The translations under genes were made by a program, and so were the position numbers. Below the pieces are notes generated by a model. The model had not been told where the DNA came from and searched no databases. It was given only the letters and a program-made list of their open reading frames with translations. Below are positions 1 to 11,637 of a stretch of 64,000 bases of DNA, piece after piece (within the stretch, counting starts at the first letter, position 1; every line of letters starts with the position of its first letter). The stretch comes from Ricordea florida (taxonomy: Eukaryota > Cnidaria > Anthozoa > Corallimorpharia > Ricordeidae). Location of the stretch: the NCBI GenBank assembly GCA_949710005.1, contig OX453272.1:8877133-8941132 (forward strand). Reading direction: 5' to 3'.

Positions 1-67
1 AGGCAAACACTGACTTATGCAAAGAGAGTTTGTATCTTGCTATTGATTAGGAAAGCTAACAATGTTT

Positions 68-562
68 ACACAAGAAATTGGGTAAATCAAACGAGTTGAT
101 TAAGTAAGTTATACCACCATAAGGTAAAAGGAAGGTGCTGACACTTCGAGCGTTAGCCCTTCGTCGGAGTGAATGAGAGGATTGTGGGTTACGTACAATT
201 TACATAGAGAAGTGTGGAGCCACGCTATTGGTGGAACCATAGCAGTGTGTGAATGGAAGTGAATTAATTAGATGAATGATTAAATGAATGAGAAACATTC
301 GTTGATACCGTGGGGATTAAGAGAACCGAGTTGGAAGATAAACTTCTGTTCTAGGTTTTTACGGCTTTCCATGTTGCCCTGATGCACAGAAAGGCCACAT
401 ACCACAATGTTGTGAGTGGAGTGGTTGGGCAGATTATCCTCTCATTAGCTCCGACGAAGCGCTAACACTCGAAACATTAGAACCTCCCTTTTACCTTACG
501 GTGGTATAACTTACTGTATTTATTTCATAATCAACTCATTTGATTTACCCAATTTCTTGTGT
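68..562. repeat. Foldback (long terminal inverted repeat) element
   Basis: The left arm (about 68-185) and right arm (about 437-562) are near-exact reverse complements. Both contain the pairing of ACACAAGAAATTGGGTAAAT with its complement, a TTATACCACC segment and a GACGAAG segment. The spacer is about 250 bp and no protein is encoded. It lies downstream of the last placed USP48 exon, so it is probably intronic there. A non-autonomous DNA transposon is the most likely origin. Confidence 0.75.
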
Positions 563-662
563 TTCAATTTCCCACTGACGCAGCACCAGTTTATTTAGAA
601 ACTATCCCCACAATAACAATGTTTACATTATGCGCTGTAAAACCTCTACTTTCTTTGCTCAC

Positions 663-1716
663 CTAATTCCTCGTATCCCTGACGAGAATATACCAGTGTG
701 TATGCATTCTTGGACACATGAAAACCCTTGGCACATTTTGGCCTCTTTGTTGGTTTGACACTGGTGTCTAAAGTAAGAACAGCTTGCAATGTGATTAATC
801 AGTATAACATACTTTTATCTTGACAGTGAATATAGAAGCAAACAGAAATGAAATAAGGATCAAACAGTCCTGCTCAAATTCTTGGCTAAGCTACTGTACT
901 GTACAGAACACCTTCTGGGCTACCTGTTTATAAAATTAATATTGATAATATAAATGAATTCTTTTGTCTCACAACAGAGTCAATTGGTTGTTGATCACAA
1001 TGTTTTGATTGCTTTGTGCTAGCTAGTCTTCTTCAGGTAAAGAGATGTCGTGAAACAAAGAATAACAATCTATTTCATAATTAATATTTTCACTTTTAAT
1101 ATCACAATTGCCTGTATACCTCAGTTAGTAATTCACTGTATGACCCGTTTAATTACCGATAAGCAAAACAAAGCACTGATTGCTGTACTGGTTGAATATA
1201 ATAATGCATATTCTTTTTCTTTACCTGCAGCATCTTCATCCTGAGAAAGCCTTAGACGTCCTTGCATTTTAACAATGTCTTCATCATTAAACTTGTACCA
1301 GGAACCTGACTAGAAACACATTGAGTAACTTGGGCAAGTAGATCAGTTTGAAGTTATGGTAAAATTGCACTCTACGACCACTAGTCAGTAAAACAATGGA
1401 TACGACTGGAATCAAACATATAAAAATTGATTTATGGTAAGTAATGGTAATAGGACTGAGTGGAGTCCAATTCGGTCTGTAATCATGCGAGTGATAAACA
1501 AAATCGGACGACCGCGTAGCGGGAGTCCGATTTGTTTAATCACGAGTATGATTGCAGACCGAATTGGACGACACAAAGTCTTACTACCAATTAATCATAA
1601 CTTTAACAAAATTTGTGATGTTTAAACTTCTTTTTTTTAAATCTAAGCACATGAAATTCCAAGATTTTTTATGCCAGCAGTGAAAAAAAAAAGCCATTTA
1701 AGCGCGCGCGTGATGG

Positions 1717-1751
<35 letters not shown>

Positions 1752-4700
1752 TGTCCTATTTGACTGTCCTATTATGGCTGAAATCAGGGCAGTTGATAGC
1801 CAATCGGATTTGAGAATTTTGTTATAGTTACGATTAGCTACCAAATTTGACTGGATTAAAAAATATTAAAGTCAAACCTTGTCTCTAATATGAGCCACAT
1901 AATGTCCTGAGTAAGCACTGGCACCAAAATGGATCAAGACTGCACTTAACTCATATACCAGATTGGATTCTGAAAAACAAAGGAAACCTTTAATAAATTT
2001 TGTGTTTTTTTTTTAACTAATTCAAGTGGTAAAAAGAAGATTACATGCCTCTTACTAACCGAGTTCGAGGTCCGTACTGTACATTATGGACCAAGTTTTT
2101 TCTGCTACAATTTATGGCCAAAGCACAAAGCATGTGGGCCATAAATCCAAGCAGAAAAAAACGAGGATCTGTAACTTACAGTACGGACCGAGAAAATGAG
2201 GTTTGTAAGATATTTATTACATCTCTGGAGATATTTTGGCAACCAAAACAAACTTTTGAATTTAGTGGGCCGTACTTTACTGTACGGCCCACTAAATTGA
2301 CCAATCACAGCACGCGTACTAACTGAGAAATATAATAAAGTAACATATTCCAGGGGTTGGTGTAAAAGGTGTACCTTTACTTTTATTGTCAAAACTGTGG
2401 ACTTAAAACATTGATAATAAATCATGGTCTCAATCAAAAGGGATGAGTTTAGAGTTTTTGCTTACCAGTGTATCCATTTTTTACATGGTCCTTCATCTCT
2501 AATGTGTCAGGAAACTGGAGAAATGAGTTCAGCTTCTTCTTATAACCAGTCTTTCTGTTTTTAATCAGCATAAAATGTGATGCCATAATATCTTATATAA
2601 AAATAAATACTTTCATTTCCAGAAGCAATCAATATCTACCTTCTCTTTCAGTGTCAATGCTACAACCAACAAATCACCAAGCTAATAATGTTATTCATAT
2701 TAAGGCATATACACGTACCGAGAAGGAATTCCTGTTGAAATCTGGCATCAAAGGATTACCGTATTTACTCGTGTATAAGTCGACCTTTTATGACCAAAAA
2801 ATTATCCCAAAAAATCGCCCTCGACTTATACACGAGTCATACACAAAGACCTGACCAAGCAATCCAAGAAATTAGCATAACAATTGCCCAAAGTCCGTTA
2901 CGAAAACCGAGTCTACAAAACCAGTTCTAATTGTGCACGAGTTTTTCCAGTTTTCGGCACATTTTTCGTCAACAAAAAAGTGTGAAACTCTAGGTTGTAG
3001 GTCGATTAGCCCCCAAGTCGATTAGCCCCCAGTCGATTAGCCCCCACTAAGTCGAATGTTAAGTGGTTTAAACGCAGACCTACTGGAGATGATTTCTATT
3101 GTGTCTTTTGATCTGTAGAACAGGCATTTTTCTTAAAGCTTCGCTGGTCTTTACGGTGCTGAACTTTCGTTTTCATCGAACGATTGCAGTAGCTTAGTGA
3201 CCTGGCAAATGCTGGCAAACACGCCATCTTTTCCAAGATGGCGGTGAAGTTCTTCGGCATTCTGGTCTTCTTAATCTCCTTTCAAACTCAACATTCAGAT
3301 AAAGGCTAGTTAAATGCAATGCGATTTACAGGTACTTCCAAATATTGTAAAAGAATTCTCTAGAAAATCCCGAAGTGCTCGAGTGTGCTTAAATCGTGAT
3401 GATATAAACAAAGTCCTAATAAACTTCAAAGCACATGATTACATTTCGCTCTGCCTTTTTTAATTTACCGCGTTTTCAGTATATTCTTAGGAAGAAAAGA
3501 TTAACTTTCTTGGGAAATTTCTATTGGACTGAATTTCACTACTTTAACCAGAAATGATGAAATATCCGATTTTTGACCTTGAGAATGGGGGGTCGACTTA
3601 TACACGAGTTCGACTTATACACGAGTAAATACGGTAAGTAAGCCAGGGAATATCAGAATCATTCTCACACAAAGACAAAACCATTGGAAATACTGTAGTG
3701 TTGACACGCAGATTACAGTTACTGTACGGGAGCAGGGTTAGCGCAGTGGTGACAGTGCCCGCCTTCCACCAATGTGGCCCGGGTCTGATTCCTGGCTCCA
3801 GTGTCATATGTGGACTGAATTTGTTGGTTCTCTACTCTGCTCCAATAGGTTTTTCTCTGGGTACTCCAGTTTTCACCTCTCCACAAAAACTGAAATTTGC
3901 TTTGATTTGTTTGATTTAATTTAATATGATTTTATTTGATTTCCAGTTTGTGCTTTGCAGTGTCCTAAATTAGTACATCAGTGCTAAATAATTATAGTAG
4001 ACACTAAAATTAAGGTCTTTATGTTTTTCTCAAGCATCTGAGTGGGCCAGAATCCTAAATCCTCAAATTTGATTGGCTAATTATGTGCACATGACCGGTC
4101 CAGTTTTTTACAACACAGCCCACGGGCTGGATTTCTTTCCCCGCTGTAGCAATTTCCTATCTCTTTTCTTACTTTAAAAAGGAGACATCAAAAAAAAAAT
4201 TAAATAAGTTATTTACCGGGCAAGGTTGGTCATATAGGAAAAAACTGTGCCCTTGGCCTTAAGTACGGCCCTCGGCCTCAGGTACAGTTTTTCCCATACG
4301 GACCTTCCACCCGGTAAATAACATTTTTTATTATGTTAGATCCAAATTGATCTTTCTCACCTGTCAAACACAAATCGCAGCAGCTGTAAATTGAGGACTG
4401 GTGGTAGGGATTGCAGTTCAATGTACCGTGCGGCATTTTGTTTACTGTTACAGTGGTTGCAGTAATATTGATTGTCACCATCAAGTTTCTCCTCCTGAAG
4501 ATGAAATTTCAACTTATGGATAAAACTTAACAAGTTTTTGACCATATAAAATACAAGCATTTAATGTTTACTAACCTTAACAAACTCTTTGATACACTGG
4601 TTAAGCGAGGAGTGGCCTTGAATGTTCAGATCCAACTCATAAAACCTTGAAAGCCTCTTTGACTTGTTCCCACAGTTGTGACATCTGTAAAAATGGATAT

Positions 4701-7700
4701 TACACAGCAACATCAATATAATTAACACATAAAATAATATATAATTATTATATTTTATAGGAGACCTCGGTACAGTATTGCATTTGCAAAACCCTCAAAA
4801 ATAAACGTAAAACCATTTTCCTTACTCAGTGACATAGAAATATTCACCACCAAACTGATCCTGAATAACATTCCGCACTTTGGGTTCCATCTGTGCAAAA
4901 AGAAAATGCCACATTTAATACAGAATTAACACTTTAAGTACCAGTAGTGAACAGCATCCAATTTCTCACTGCACTATTCACTGTTCATCAACCATTCAGG
5001 TTATAAGAATAACTAAAATGATCACCAAAAAAGAGTTGTATTGATATTTAAACAAATTCTCATCGCTGGGTACCATAACAAAATTATACGAGGACACTCA
5101 ATAGAAAATGAATATTGATATTGAAGCTTAAAGGGTTAAGACTTGAATATTTTAGTTGAGTTTTCAGCCAACATCTTATCAATAACACTGACCTGATGCG
5201 ACAATGTCTCCTCTAATAATGATGTAAACAGTTTACTGAACTCTTGGGCATCCTACAAAGATCCAGTATCACCATAAGGAATAGAATGCATTTCAGTGCA
5301 AAGAAACTATACTCTATTTACCAGCAGGTATACAATGTACTTGTACAAAATTTAAAATACATCTTTCCAAATAACAAAATATCTAACACATATAAACAAA
5401 GTAACAACATTTCACACAACAATAATTTTATTTGACAGATGTACAAATTACAGAGAACAGTTGTACCTGTTGCTGAGCAGTGTCCAATCCTAGACTATCC
5501 ACAAATGGACTTGGATCAATATACCTAGAGAAAGAATATTAAGGGTTATTATAATGTACTTAGGTCTACCAGTTTCAACATAATACACATGAGTACAATC
5601 CACCATATATGCTGTACACCTGTAACTGTGAAAATCACTACCTATAAAGTTACTCTACTAATGTTTACCTCCGACAACTGTACTGCAGTTGTGCAAACAA
5701 TAACTGCAGATGTCCACACACTGTCATTGGTGTATTACTCGAAGTCAGTACAATATTAGATGGAAGTAATGGAGCTTTTTTAGCTGTAGACGTCTCAGTT
5801 TTTATTGTAGCTGGAATTGGAACATTGCAGTCATGTTCAGCATTGCAGCTCGTTGATGAGGAAGACTTGGTAATGTTGGAGGCTTCCACTGGTGTGGATA
5901 ATCCATAAGCTGCATATAAAATTCACAAATAAATGATCTATTAAGGAAAAGGAATCAACCAAAAACATTGTTTTATTAATTTTCAGCATAAATGACAAGT
6001 GTTGCATGTAGCTGAGTGGTGCACAACACTAAATTGAAAATCATTAAAGTTTATATAGTTACACCATTGTGTTTTAACATTAGGACTTACTCTTATACTC
6101 CTCTTTCTTAGCATCTATACCAGCAACTGCTGGGCAAATGTAATTATACATGGCTGACCGAAATACTGGATTATGAAACCAAACCTGCCAGAAAATATCA
6201 AATATACAGTTATTTGAAATACCAATCATTGTCACTAATGCCATATTTTCTCAAAGAATAACATGTTTTCTGACAAAGGTTTCTATACAGAGGCATCCAA
6301 ATAATTGGAACTAACAGCTAGTTTTTTTTTTTACTGCTTTACCTGAAGAAATGTGTTAACATAGCAAGTAGCACCAAGATTCCTGAGACCAACAAATGCA
6401 TTCTATATAAAAAAAACAGAGGACATGCTTAATTACTGTAGTTAAAAGGAAAAGCTACAAGACAAATACTACAAATACAGTCAAACCTCAACTACCCGCA
6501 CATCAATTATCCGGACTTTTCGATTACCTAGACTTGTTTCTCTTGTCCCATTTTCATCATAAAGAATAATAAGAAATAAGGTGTGCATTGGTAAGGCAAA
6601 CCTTTCTCAGAACTTTTGAGTAGCATGACTGCAAAAGCTTTGTTTGTTCAACAAGTTTAAAAATCATCATGGTATAACACCTCTGTACTGGAGTATGAAC
6701 TATTCACTATTACAGTCTGTCTCCTTTATCTTTATCTCCTCTGTTTTCTGTCTCCTTAATTAATATTCATATTTTTGATTATGCGGAATCTCAACATGAA
6801 TTCTCGACATTTTGCACAAGACCCAACAAGTTCAGATAAACGAGGGTCAACTGTAGCCCCTCCATACTTTGCATGCTTAAATGATTGATGTCACGATAGT
6901 AACAATTACAGATAGACACAAGAATTACAACTATCTGCTAAGCAGTAAAATGGCTTTACATAACTGTACCTCTGGCCTTCTCTCAATCTCAGGGTCATCG
7001 CAATTGAACCAGTATTCATCTGACATGTGAAAAGAAAAATAATAGATTACCCAAAAAGGGACTGGTGGCTTTCTTGGAGACAACTACCAAAAAAGGACAA
7101 TTGTAGACAACAGTAGGGTGTTACTTGTAAAGGGCTGCAATATTTAATCCTGTCACAGCCTCAGCATGGTTGCCACAGTCATGCGATTTTGAAATTCCCT
7201 GATTTTTATGACTTTTTCCTGACAAATGTAAAATTTCCCTTAACATTTCCTGACCTGCGGTCACCATGCTTTGGTTGAGTATTTTCAAAGGACATTTACT
7301 TTACCTTTAACTAAAACATTGCTGGTATAATTTAATCAAGAGAGTTATTTATCACAAGCCTCATGACCAAGACTTTGCTTTGAGGAAACTCAATGGCGTA
7401 GAGTTGAGAAAATCACTTTGGTCACTTGCTGGAGAGCACAGTCCTACTAAAGATTAAAGCAATGTGTGCCTCAGTGAAATGTTACAAACAGCCCCAGTGC
7501 TAATACCCACAAGATCACTGATATGTAAGTAATTTAACGACTAACATGGGGATACAGCACTGAATCAAAAGCTTTTACACTAAATGTCAAGAACAATGTA
7601 TGTCATGCATCTCAAGGGATTCAAGTGTACAAAACCTTATTACCCTTAAGACTACAAATTCAAATTTCAATATTAAAATAAGACTGAATCCATTACGTAT

Positions 7701-8132
7701 ACCTTTAATGTCATTGAGCCAGAATCTCTCGCCAAGACAATTGAAACAATTTGGATTGGCTTTACAGTTCCTTCTGTAAAAACAATGAAAGTAAACAATG
7801 AGGCCAGAATATCAATACAGGTCACTAGATACCATGACCTTAAAAGAAAATCTAAACTACTGCTTTATTTAAGCAATACTGAAAGTTAGAGTTTAAATAA
7901 GAAGGGTAAAAACATAATAAACTGTGCTCATATTAAAACTGGCCATGACTTAATGGCAAAGAAAAGTAATTAACTCCCTGGATTTGATGTCTGACAACGT
8001 TGAGTTAGTTTGTTCCTGCTAGACGGTCTTTTTTTCTTTTTTGCCTTTTATTTCCTCCTGCCCGTCAGCTCAGTGGAAAAAAAGGAAAATGACCTCTCCT
8101 AACAGGGAATTTAACCTCAATTAATACCGTCT

Positions 8133-8179
<47 letters not shown>

Positions 8180-8568
8180 AAATAAGGGAAAACCCGGTAA
8201 TATATATGTACGTACACTTAAGTATTTTATATCATCGAGAAACTTTCACTCTTCAATACTTAGCCTAGTAAAATTTCAATCAATCATAGTGCTATGCTAA
8301 CCAACTGACCTGTCTAAACTACGTGTATTTAACCTAGCTGAGGTTATCATTTAGGTACAGCCCATACTGCAATTATCAGCAATAAAATTAAAATTTTTCA
8401 TAAAAATACAAACCTACAAGCTCCTTGGATGCAAGAAGGCACCGATACTCGGTAAGCAGCATGGATATTTTCGCGAGTGATATTTTCAGGATCAGTGTTA
8501 TTGGCCCATTCCCAACATTGTTTGAATGTGTTCACCTGCCTCGTACGCTGTGTTGATCGACGCGCCAT
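663..8568 (-). CDS. USP48: Ubiquitin carboxyl-terminal hydrolase 48 (USP48-like), N-terminal half, 15 exons, continues beyond the left edge
   Basis: This is a cysteine protease that removes ubiquitin; USP48 acts largely in the nucleus. Exons (reading leftwards): 8568-8414, 7773-7703, 7019-6970, 6402-6343, 6184-6091, 5909-5669, 5524-5467, 5252-5193, 4890-4826, 4684-4576, 4494-4361, 2554-2466, 1969-1878, 1309-1225, 767-663. All junctions keep frame and give about 489 residues. The Cys box (NLGATCYVN, catalytic Cys about residue 105) is in the exon at 6402-6343. Exon 5252-5193 carries DAQEFSKLF. The zinc-binding CxxC pairs are CHNC and CNHC. The His box (AYSGHYVAH, His about 418) is in 1969-1878, and WYKFNDEDI follows in the next exon. 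This order matches the USP catalytic domain as found in USP48, so the enzyme core looks intact. The start was chosen because it opens the exon encoding the USP48-type N-terminus. The C-terminal DUSP and ubiquitin-like regions would lie outside the window. Confidence 0.93.
1442..1592. repeat. Palindromic MITE in a USP48 intron
   Basis: Two arms of about 65 bp read as reverse complements: CCAATTCGGTCTGTAATCAT on the left and its counterpart ATGATTGCAGACCGAATTGG on the right, around a short GC-rich centre (CGACCGCGTAGCGGGAGTCC). It is non-coding and lies between USP48 exons 1969-1878 and 1309-1225. Confidence 0.75.
2061..2194. repeat. Palindromic element
   Basis: The left arm, including CGAGGTCCGTACTGTA, is mirrored by TACAGTACGGACCG on the right. 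Inner arms also pair (TTTATGGCC against GGCCATAAAT). It is the likely remnant of a non-autonomous DNA transposon within a USP48 intron. Confidence 0.65.
2261..2296. repeat. Perfect 15-bp hairpin
   Basis: TTTAGTGGGCCGTAC at 2261-2275 and GTACGGCCCACTAAA at 2282-2296 are exact reverse complements around a 6-base loop. It shares the GTAC/GGCC vocabulary of the palindrome just upstream, so the two may be parts of one nested element. Confidence 0.7.
2757..3636. mobile_element. Non-autonomous DNA transposon (about 880 bp) in a USP48 intron
   Basis: A 27-bp terminal inverted repeat begins TACCGTATTTACTCGTGTAT at 2757 and returns as its complement ending at 3636. Additional copies of the CGACTTATACACGAGT motif lie just inside both ends (about 2820 and 3592). 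The interior holds no credible protein and contains a short tandem array at 3002-3049. Confidence 0.75.
3002..3049. repeat. Short tandem repeat, three copies of a 15-17 bp unit
   Basis: The unit (A)GTCGATTAGCCCCCA occurs three times back to back inside the transposon at 2757-3636. Confidence 0.8.
3728..3945 (+). mobile_element. tRNA-derived SINE
   Basis: The 5' part (3728-3799) looks like a decayed tRNA gene. It has an A-box-like TTAGCGCAGTGGT, a B-box-like GGGTCTGATTCC and GGGAGC/GGCTCC ends that pair as an acceptor stem. A tRNA-unrelated body follows, ending in a repetitive T/A-rich GATTTGATTT-like tail. The combined structure is that of a tRNA-headed SINE rather than a functional tRNA. 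It lies in a USP48 intron. Confidence 0.75.
4208..4322. repeat. MITE next to a USP48 splice donor
   Basis: GTTATTTACCGGGCAAGG at the left end is mirrored by CCGGTAAATAAC at the right end; the inner arms (GGAAAAAACTG against CAGTTTTTCCC) also pair. It ends about 40 bp past the donor of the exon at 4494-4361. Confidence 0.75.
6476..6855. mobile_element. pogo/Tigger-like MITE
   Basis: The ends read TACAGTCAAACCTC and GAGGGTCAACTGTA, with further pairing inside (TTATCCGGAC near the left). Both ends abut TA, as expected for the Tc1/mariner-pogo superfamily. No transposase is present. It lies in the intron between USP48 exons 7019-6970 and 6402-6343. Confidence 0.65.
8137..8172. repeat. (TA)n microsatellite
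   Basis: An uninterrupted TA dinucleotide run of about 17 units lies in the first USP48 introns region. Confidence 0.95.
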
Positions 8569-8755
8569 ATTGGATTTCGGCTTCCCGCGCGTTGCGTGCG
8601 CATTTCAAAGCTAAACAAACCGCTATTTGTTGGACTGCAGGACTTTATTTTATGGCGGTCACGGTCGCAGTCCGCTAACTGATTCTTCCAGTGACTGGAA
8701 TAATTATAAAGCCAAAAAAAAACATAGATCACCAGAAGCGCGAACAGATTTGACC
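8569..8755. promoter_or_regulatory. Putative shared (bidirectional) promoter interval
   Basis: The USP48 start codon on the minus strand (8568) and an ATG with a strong downstream splice donor on the plus strand (8756) are 187 bp apart. The interval is richer in CpG than its surroundings (for example CCCGCGCGTTGCGTGCGC). I see no clear TATA box. The assignment depends on the plus-strand exon being real. Confidence 0.45.
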
Positions 8756-8812
8756 ATGGCTTTTACCGGTCTGTATCCTCTTAATCTGACAGACGAAAGC
8801 GAAGGAAGAGCT
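8756..8812 (+). CDS. Possible first coding exon of an unidentified divergent gene
   Basis: ATG opens 19 codons (beginning MAFTGLYPLNLTDESEG) that run straight into GTAAGT, a consensus splice donor, in phase 0. The start codon context is GACCATGG, a good Kozak match. I could not find a matching phase-0 second exon downstream, because the next plus-strand terminal exon, at 19608, needs phase 1. The gene is not recognised. It could be a real gene with a long first intron or a chance reading frame next to the USP48 promoter. Confidence 0.35.
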
Positions 8813-8891
8813 GTAAGTATTTGACGCAATTATTCAAAATAATTTGGAGTCAATTTTAGAATTCTTGTGTTAACAATTGCACAACCGGGTT

Positions 8892-9060
8892 GTATATAGT
8901 GGGAATGATTTTCGTACAGGCCGCTACTTCATTATGCATGCTGAAGCTGTCTTGTCTGGTGTAATGCATGTGCAAATATTTCTTGTGTTCGAAGAACGAA
9001 ATAGTATAGCTACAGTATGCATAATGAAGTAGGGACCTGTGCGGAAATCTTACCTATATA
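8892..9060. repeat. MITE with long inverted repeats
   Basis: The left arm (TATATAGTGGGAATGATTTT through CTACTTCATTATGCAT) pairs with the right arm (ATGCATAATGAAGTAG through TACCTATATA) over about 45 bp. It lies in the putative first intron of the exon at 8756. Confidence 0.75.
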
Positions 9061-9211
9061 TTTTCCGTGCGATGTGAAATTCGAAAACCTCTCGTCAAAA
9101 ATGGTTTATCAAACTTGTTCAATGACGTAAGCTGTAACCCCTGCAAAGGCTACGTGCCCATGAGGCGCAGCCGAATGGGCTATAGACCCGTGGCCCTTGA
9201 GGGCGAAGGGT

Positions 9212-9427
9212 CTAATTATTTTAGTATCACCCAACAAGTCGGGCAGGAAAGGCAATAATAAAGTTAGCAAATGCCAGTTGAAGAAATACTTAAATTGGGA
9301 ATAAAACAAAAGAAAGGGTCACGAATTTCACTACTCGAGAACTATTACTAATAGCCGTTTAGTAGTGTAGCCAATCAGATTGCGGCATTTGCATTTGTTC
9401 ACTAGCTGGGTGATACTAAATATTATT
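9212..9427. repeat. MITE
   Basis: The terminal inverted repeat is TAATTATTTTAGTATCACCC on the left and GGGTGATACTAAATATTA on the right. The interior includes the phrase CCAATCAGATTGC, which recurs near 33,575 and 44,895, suggesting one family. Confidence 0.7.
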
Positions 9428-10215
9428 GTAGTTCCATGTGGCCTTGTTATGCGCACGAGCATCGGCTTCAAGCTCCAAAAGGAGTATCAGTCAGTATTCT
9501 CCTTTTATTTCAGCTCAACAGGTAATAGAGTTTTTCAAACCGGTAAAACACTCGCGTAGCTGTTGAATTTTTAAGAATTTCAGGCCATTTTAGGCGGTAA
9601 CAAGTGCTGTTACAGGCGGTAAATTTTACCGGTTACCGCCTGAAAAGGAGAACACTGATCTGTTGGTGTAATCCTGTCTGGTTACCAGCATAAACAACCC
9701 AGTGACCGAGTAGAAAGCCATGAAATGAAGAAACTCAGAGGAACGTCTTATGCTCATTTGATAAAGTCGAAAATTTAATAACCACATGCAAACCACTCTG
9801 TCACATCTTGTATTGGTATACTCCCTAAGGGTAGGGCTAAACATTACAACAATATAAGCGTTTCCTTGTCATGATAAATTGTACTGCCATGTGCCAAAAA
9901 TTCCCGGTGAACGGTGTTCTAATAATTGTGCAATCAATTAAAAAACTACCTAATAATGACACTAAATCGAGTAGAGGAAACTCCAAGGCGATATTAAATC
10001 AATAAATATTGGTGTAGAATCTTTCAGATTTGGATTAATTCCCTTAAGAGACCATAAAGTAATTGTTTTGAATCAATGTCTAATTGCCCATCTTTCGGTA
10101 GTTAGTCTTCTGTAACTGCACTGAGCTTAACATGAACTCACAGCAAATATGGCAAAAATATTTAAACAAAAACTGTCAATGTGAAATGGACTGGCAACTG
10201 GCGCTGTAAAAATCG
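9428..10215. other. Intergenic stretch and F-box gene 3' flank
   Basis: No convincing exon is present. A GGCGGTAA / TTACCGCC inverted pair occurs around 9590-9645. The rest is AT-rich sequence and the probable 3' untranslated region of the gene ending at 10216. Confidence 0.5.
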
Positions 10216-11637
10216 CTAGCAATGTGGTGGGGTGTATTTCAGTCGCGCGATAATAGCGTCCAATGTGTGATCCGGGGGAGGTAACACACACTGCCATCTC
10301 TGTGTTACTTTAGCTCTAGTGCTGGCTGGTAATTCCTGCACTAGATTCAGTAGGGTAGGGTCCGGCTCACACAGGTTGACCCGTCTTAGATGATGGCAGT
10401 TCTCCACCACTGCGTTCATAAGAACCGTGTCTGGTAACGTGTCCATTGAAGCAAAATTTATGAGCGAGACAGACTCAAGAAATTCACAGTGACGGATCAG
10501 GTTGGGTAAAAACATGCTCTCTGAGATGCAAGCCTTGCCAAACGCACCGTATTCTAGAATCTGAAGCTTTGGTAAGGCGCGTAAAATCTCCGCCATGGCT
10601 GAGGGATTTATACTGGAAGACTGATAAACGCCCAGGCATTTCAAATAGGGCGCAGTTCGACAAAGGAAAAAGAGAGCTTCTGGTGTAAGAGTTAGACTCC
10701 AGCGTACGTCCAACATCTCTAACCGACCACTTGTGCTTTGTCTGGCCATCTGGGTCAAAACAGCATCGGTCACCGCTCGACCAACACCACAGTAAGAAAG
10801 ATTTAGATACCTTATGGACTTTAAATTGGAAACTAAGCTTAGCAATCCTATCTGAGTGATGTTTGAACACGCAGAAATATCAAGTTCTTCAATAGGAACA
10901 TACTTCCATTGGGGTATAACCAAGCAATCGTCCCGTACGGGCGTGTATCGAAGTAATAGCGTGCGAAGCCGAGAGCAGGATCGGAAGAGTTCGTTGAATG
11001 TTCGGCCGTAAACGTACTTGCAACCATTCAGACACAGCGACTCAAGTAGTGGACAGCATTCGGCTACTTTGCTAATAACTTCATCATTGATTGTATCGCA
11101 GTTCGTGCAGTCCAGTATAAGAAGTCTTTGCATTTTGCTGAACATCGACGGTACAGCCCCCCTTGAAGAATTATTTCCAATGCCAAGGTACTTCACCTCG
11201 CAAAAATGTCTTATGATCCGTCCAAGAAAAGCAAAATCTCCTTTGATCGGCCTCAGCTCAATCAGCTGCAGCTGTGAAGGAAATTCGTAGGTGACTTCTG
11301 GTTTGCTGCTTGGTGGACGAAGTTTTGATCCTCGACTAAATATCAAATACTTTAAGCTGCGGCATTTTCTGTTCAGGTCACTCAGCAGCTCCAGTGAGAT
11401 CTTACAGCCACCCAAGTGTAAGATCGACAGTGACTGGGAGAATCTTGTTCTTATCAGCATGTGCAGTGTCTCTTCGTCGATTTTTGCAGCATATCTCTTG
11501 ATGTTCACGGCTTTCCACAACGAATGATCATACGCCAGTCTGCGCCAATCGAAGCAAACCTTGGCCGCTCTTCCTAAGTCGGCCGCGGGAAGAAAGGAAA
11601 ATATTTTTAAAACCACTATTTCTGGCAAACAATCCAT
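10216..11637 (-). CDS. F-box and leucine-rich-repeat protein, single exon
   Basis: The 473-residue uninterrupted frame starts with an F-box at about residues 1-45 (LPEIVVLKIFSFLPAADLGR, then AAKVCFDWRRLAYDHSLWK). Leucine-rich repeats of the cysteine-containing type fill roughly 70-440, with repeated L-x-x-L-x-L-x-x-C units (for example LESLCLNGCKYV, EELDISACSNIT, RYLNLSYCGVG). Proteins of this class bind SKP1 through the F-box and present substrates to an SCF ubiquitin ligase through the repeats. Length and order fit the FBXL family, but I cannot assign a specific orthologue. The frame has no internal introns and the start is the first ATG before the F-box. It could be a retrocopy that became fixed or an ancestrally intronless gene. 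Confidence 0.88.
   Translation of the reverse strand: MDCLPEIVVLKIFSFLPAADLGRAAKVCFDWRRLAYDHSLWKAVNIKRYAAKIDEETLHMLIRTRFSQSLSILHLGGCKISLELLSDLNRKCRSLKYLIFSRGSKLRPPSSKPEVTYEFPSQLQLIELRPIKGDFAFLGRIIRHFCEVKYLGIGNNSSRGAVPSMFSKMQRLLILDCTNCDTINDEVISKVAECCPLLESLCLNGCKYVYGRTFNELFRSCSRLRTLLLRYTPVRDDCLVIPQWKYVPIEELDISACSNITQIGLLSLVSNLKSIRYLNLSYCGVGRAVTDAVLTQMARQSTSGRLEMLDVRWSLTLTPEALFFLCRTAPYLKCLGVYQSSSINPSAMAEILRALPKLQILEYGAFGKACISESMFLPNLIRHCEFLESVSLINFASMDTLPDTVLMNAVVENCHHLRRVNLCEPDPTLLNLVQELPASTRAKVTQRWQCVLPPPDHTLDAIIARLKYTPPHC

Noticed and set aside
2105-2437. 110-residue minus-strand frame
   Set aside because: It covers palindromic transposon remnants inside a USP48 intron and overlaps a frame of similar length on the other strand.
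3728-3799. Functional tRNA gene
   Set aside because: The A and B boxes are present, but the anticodon arm is poor and a SINE body follows; the same holds for 62797-62870 on the minus strand.
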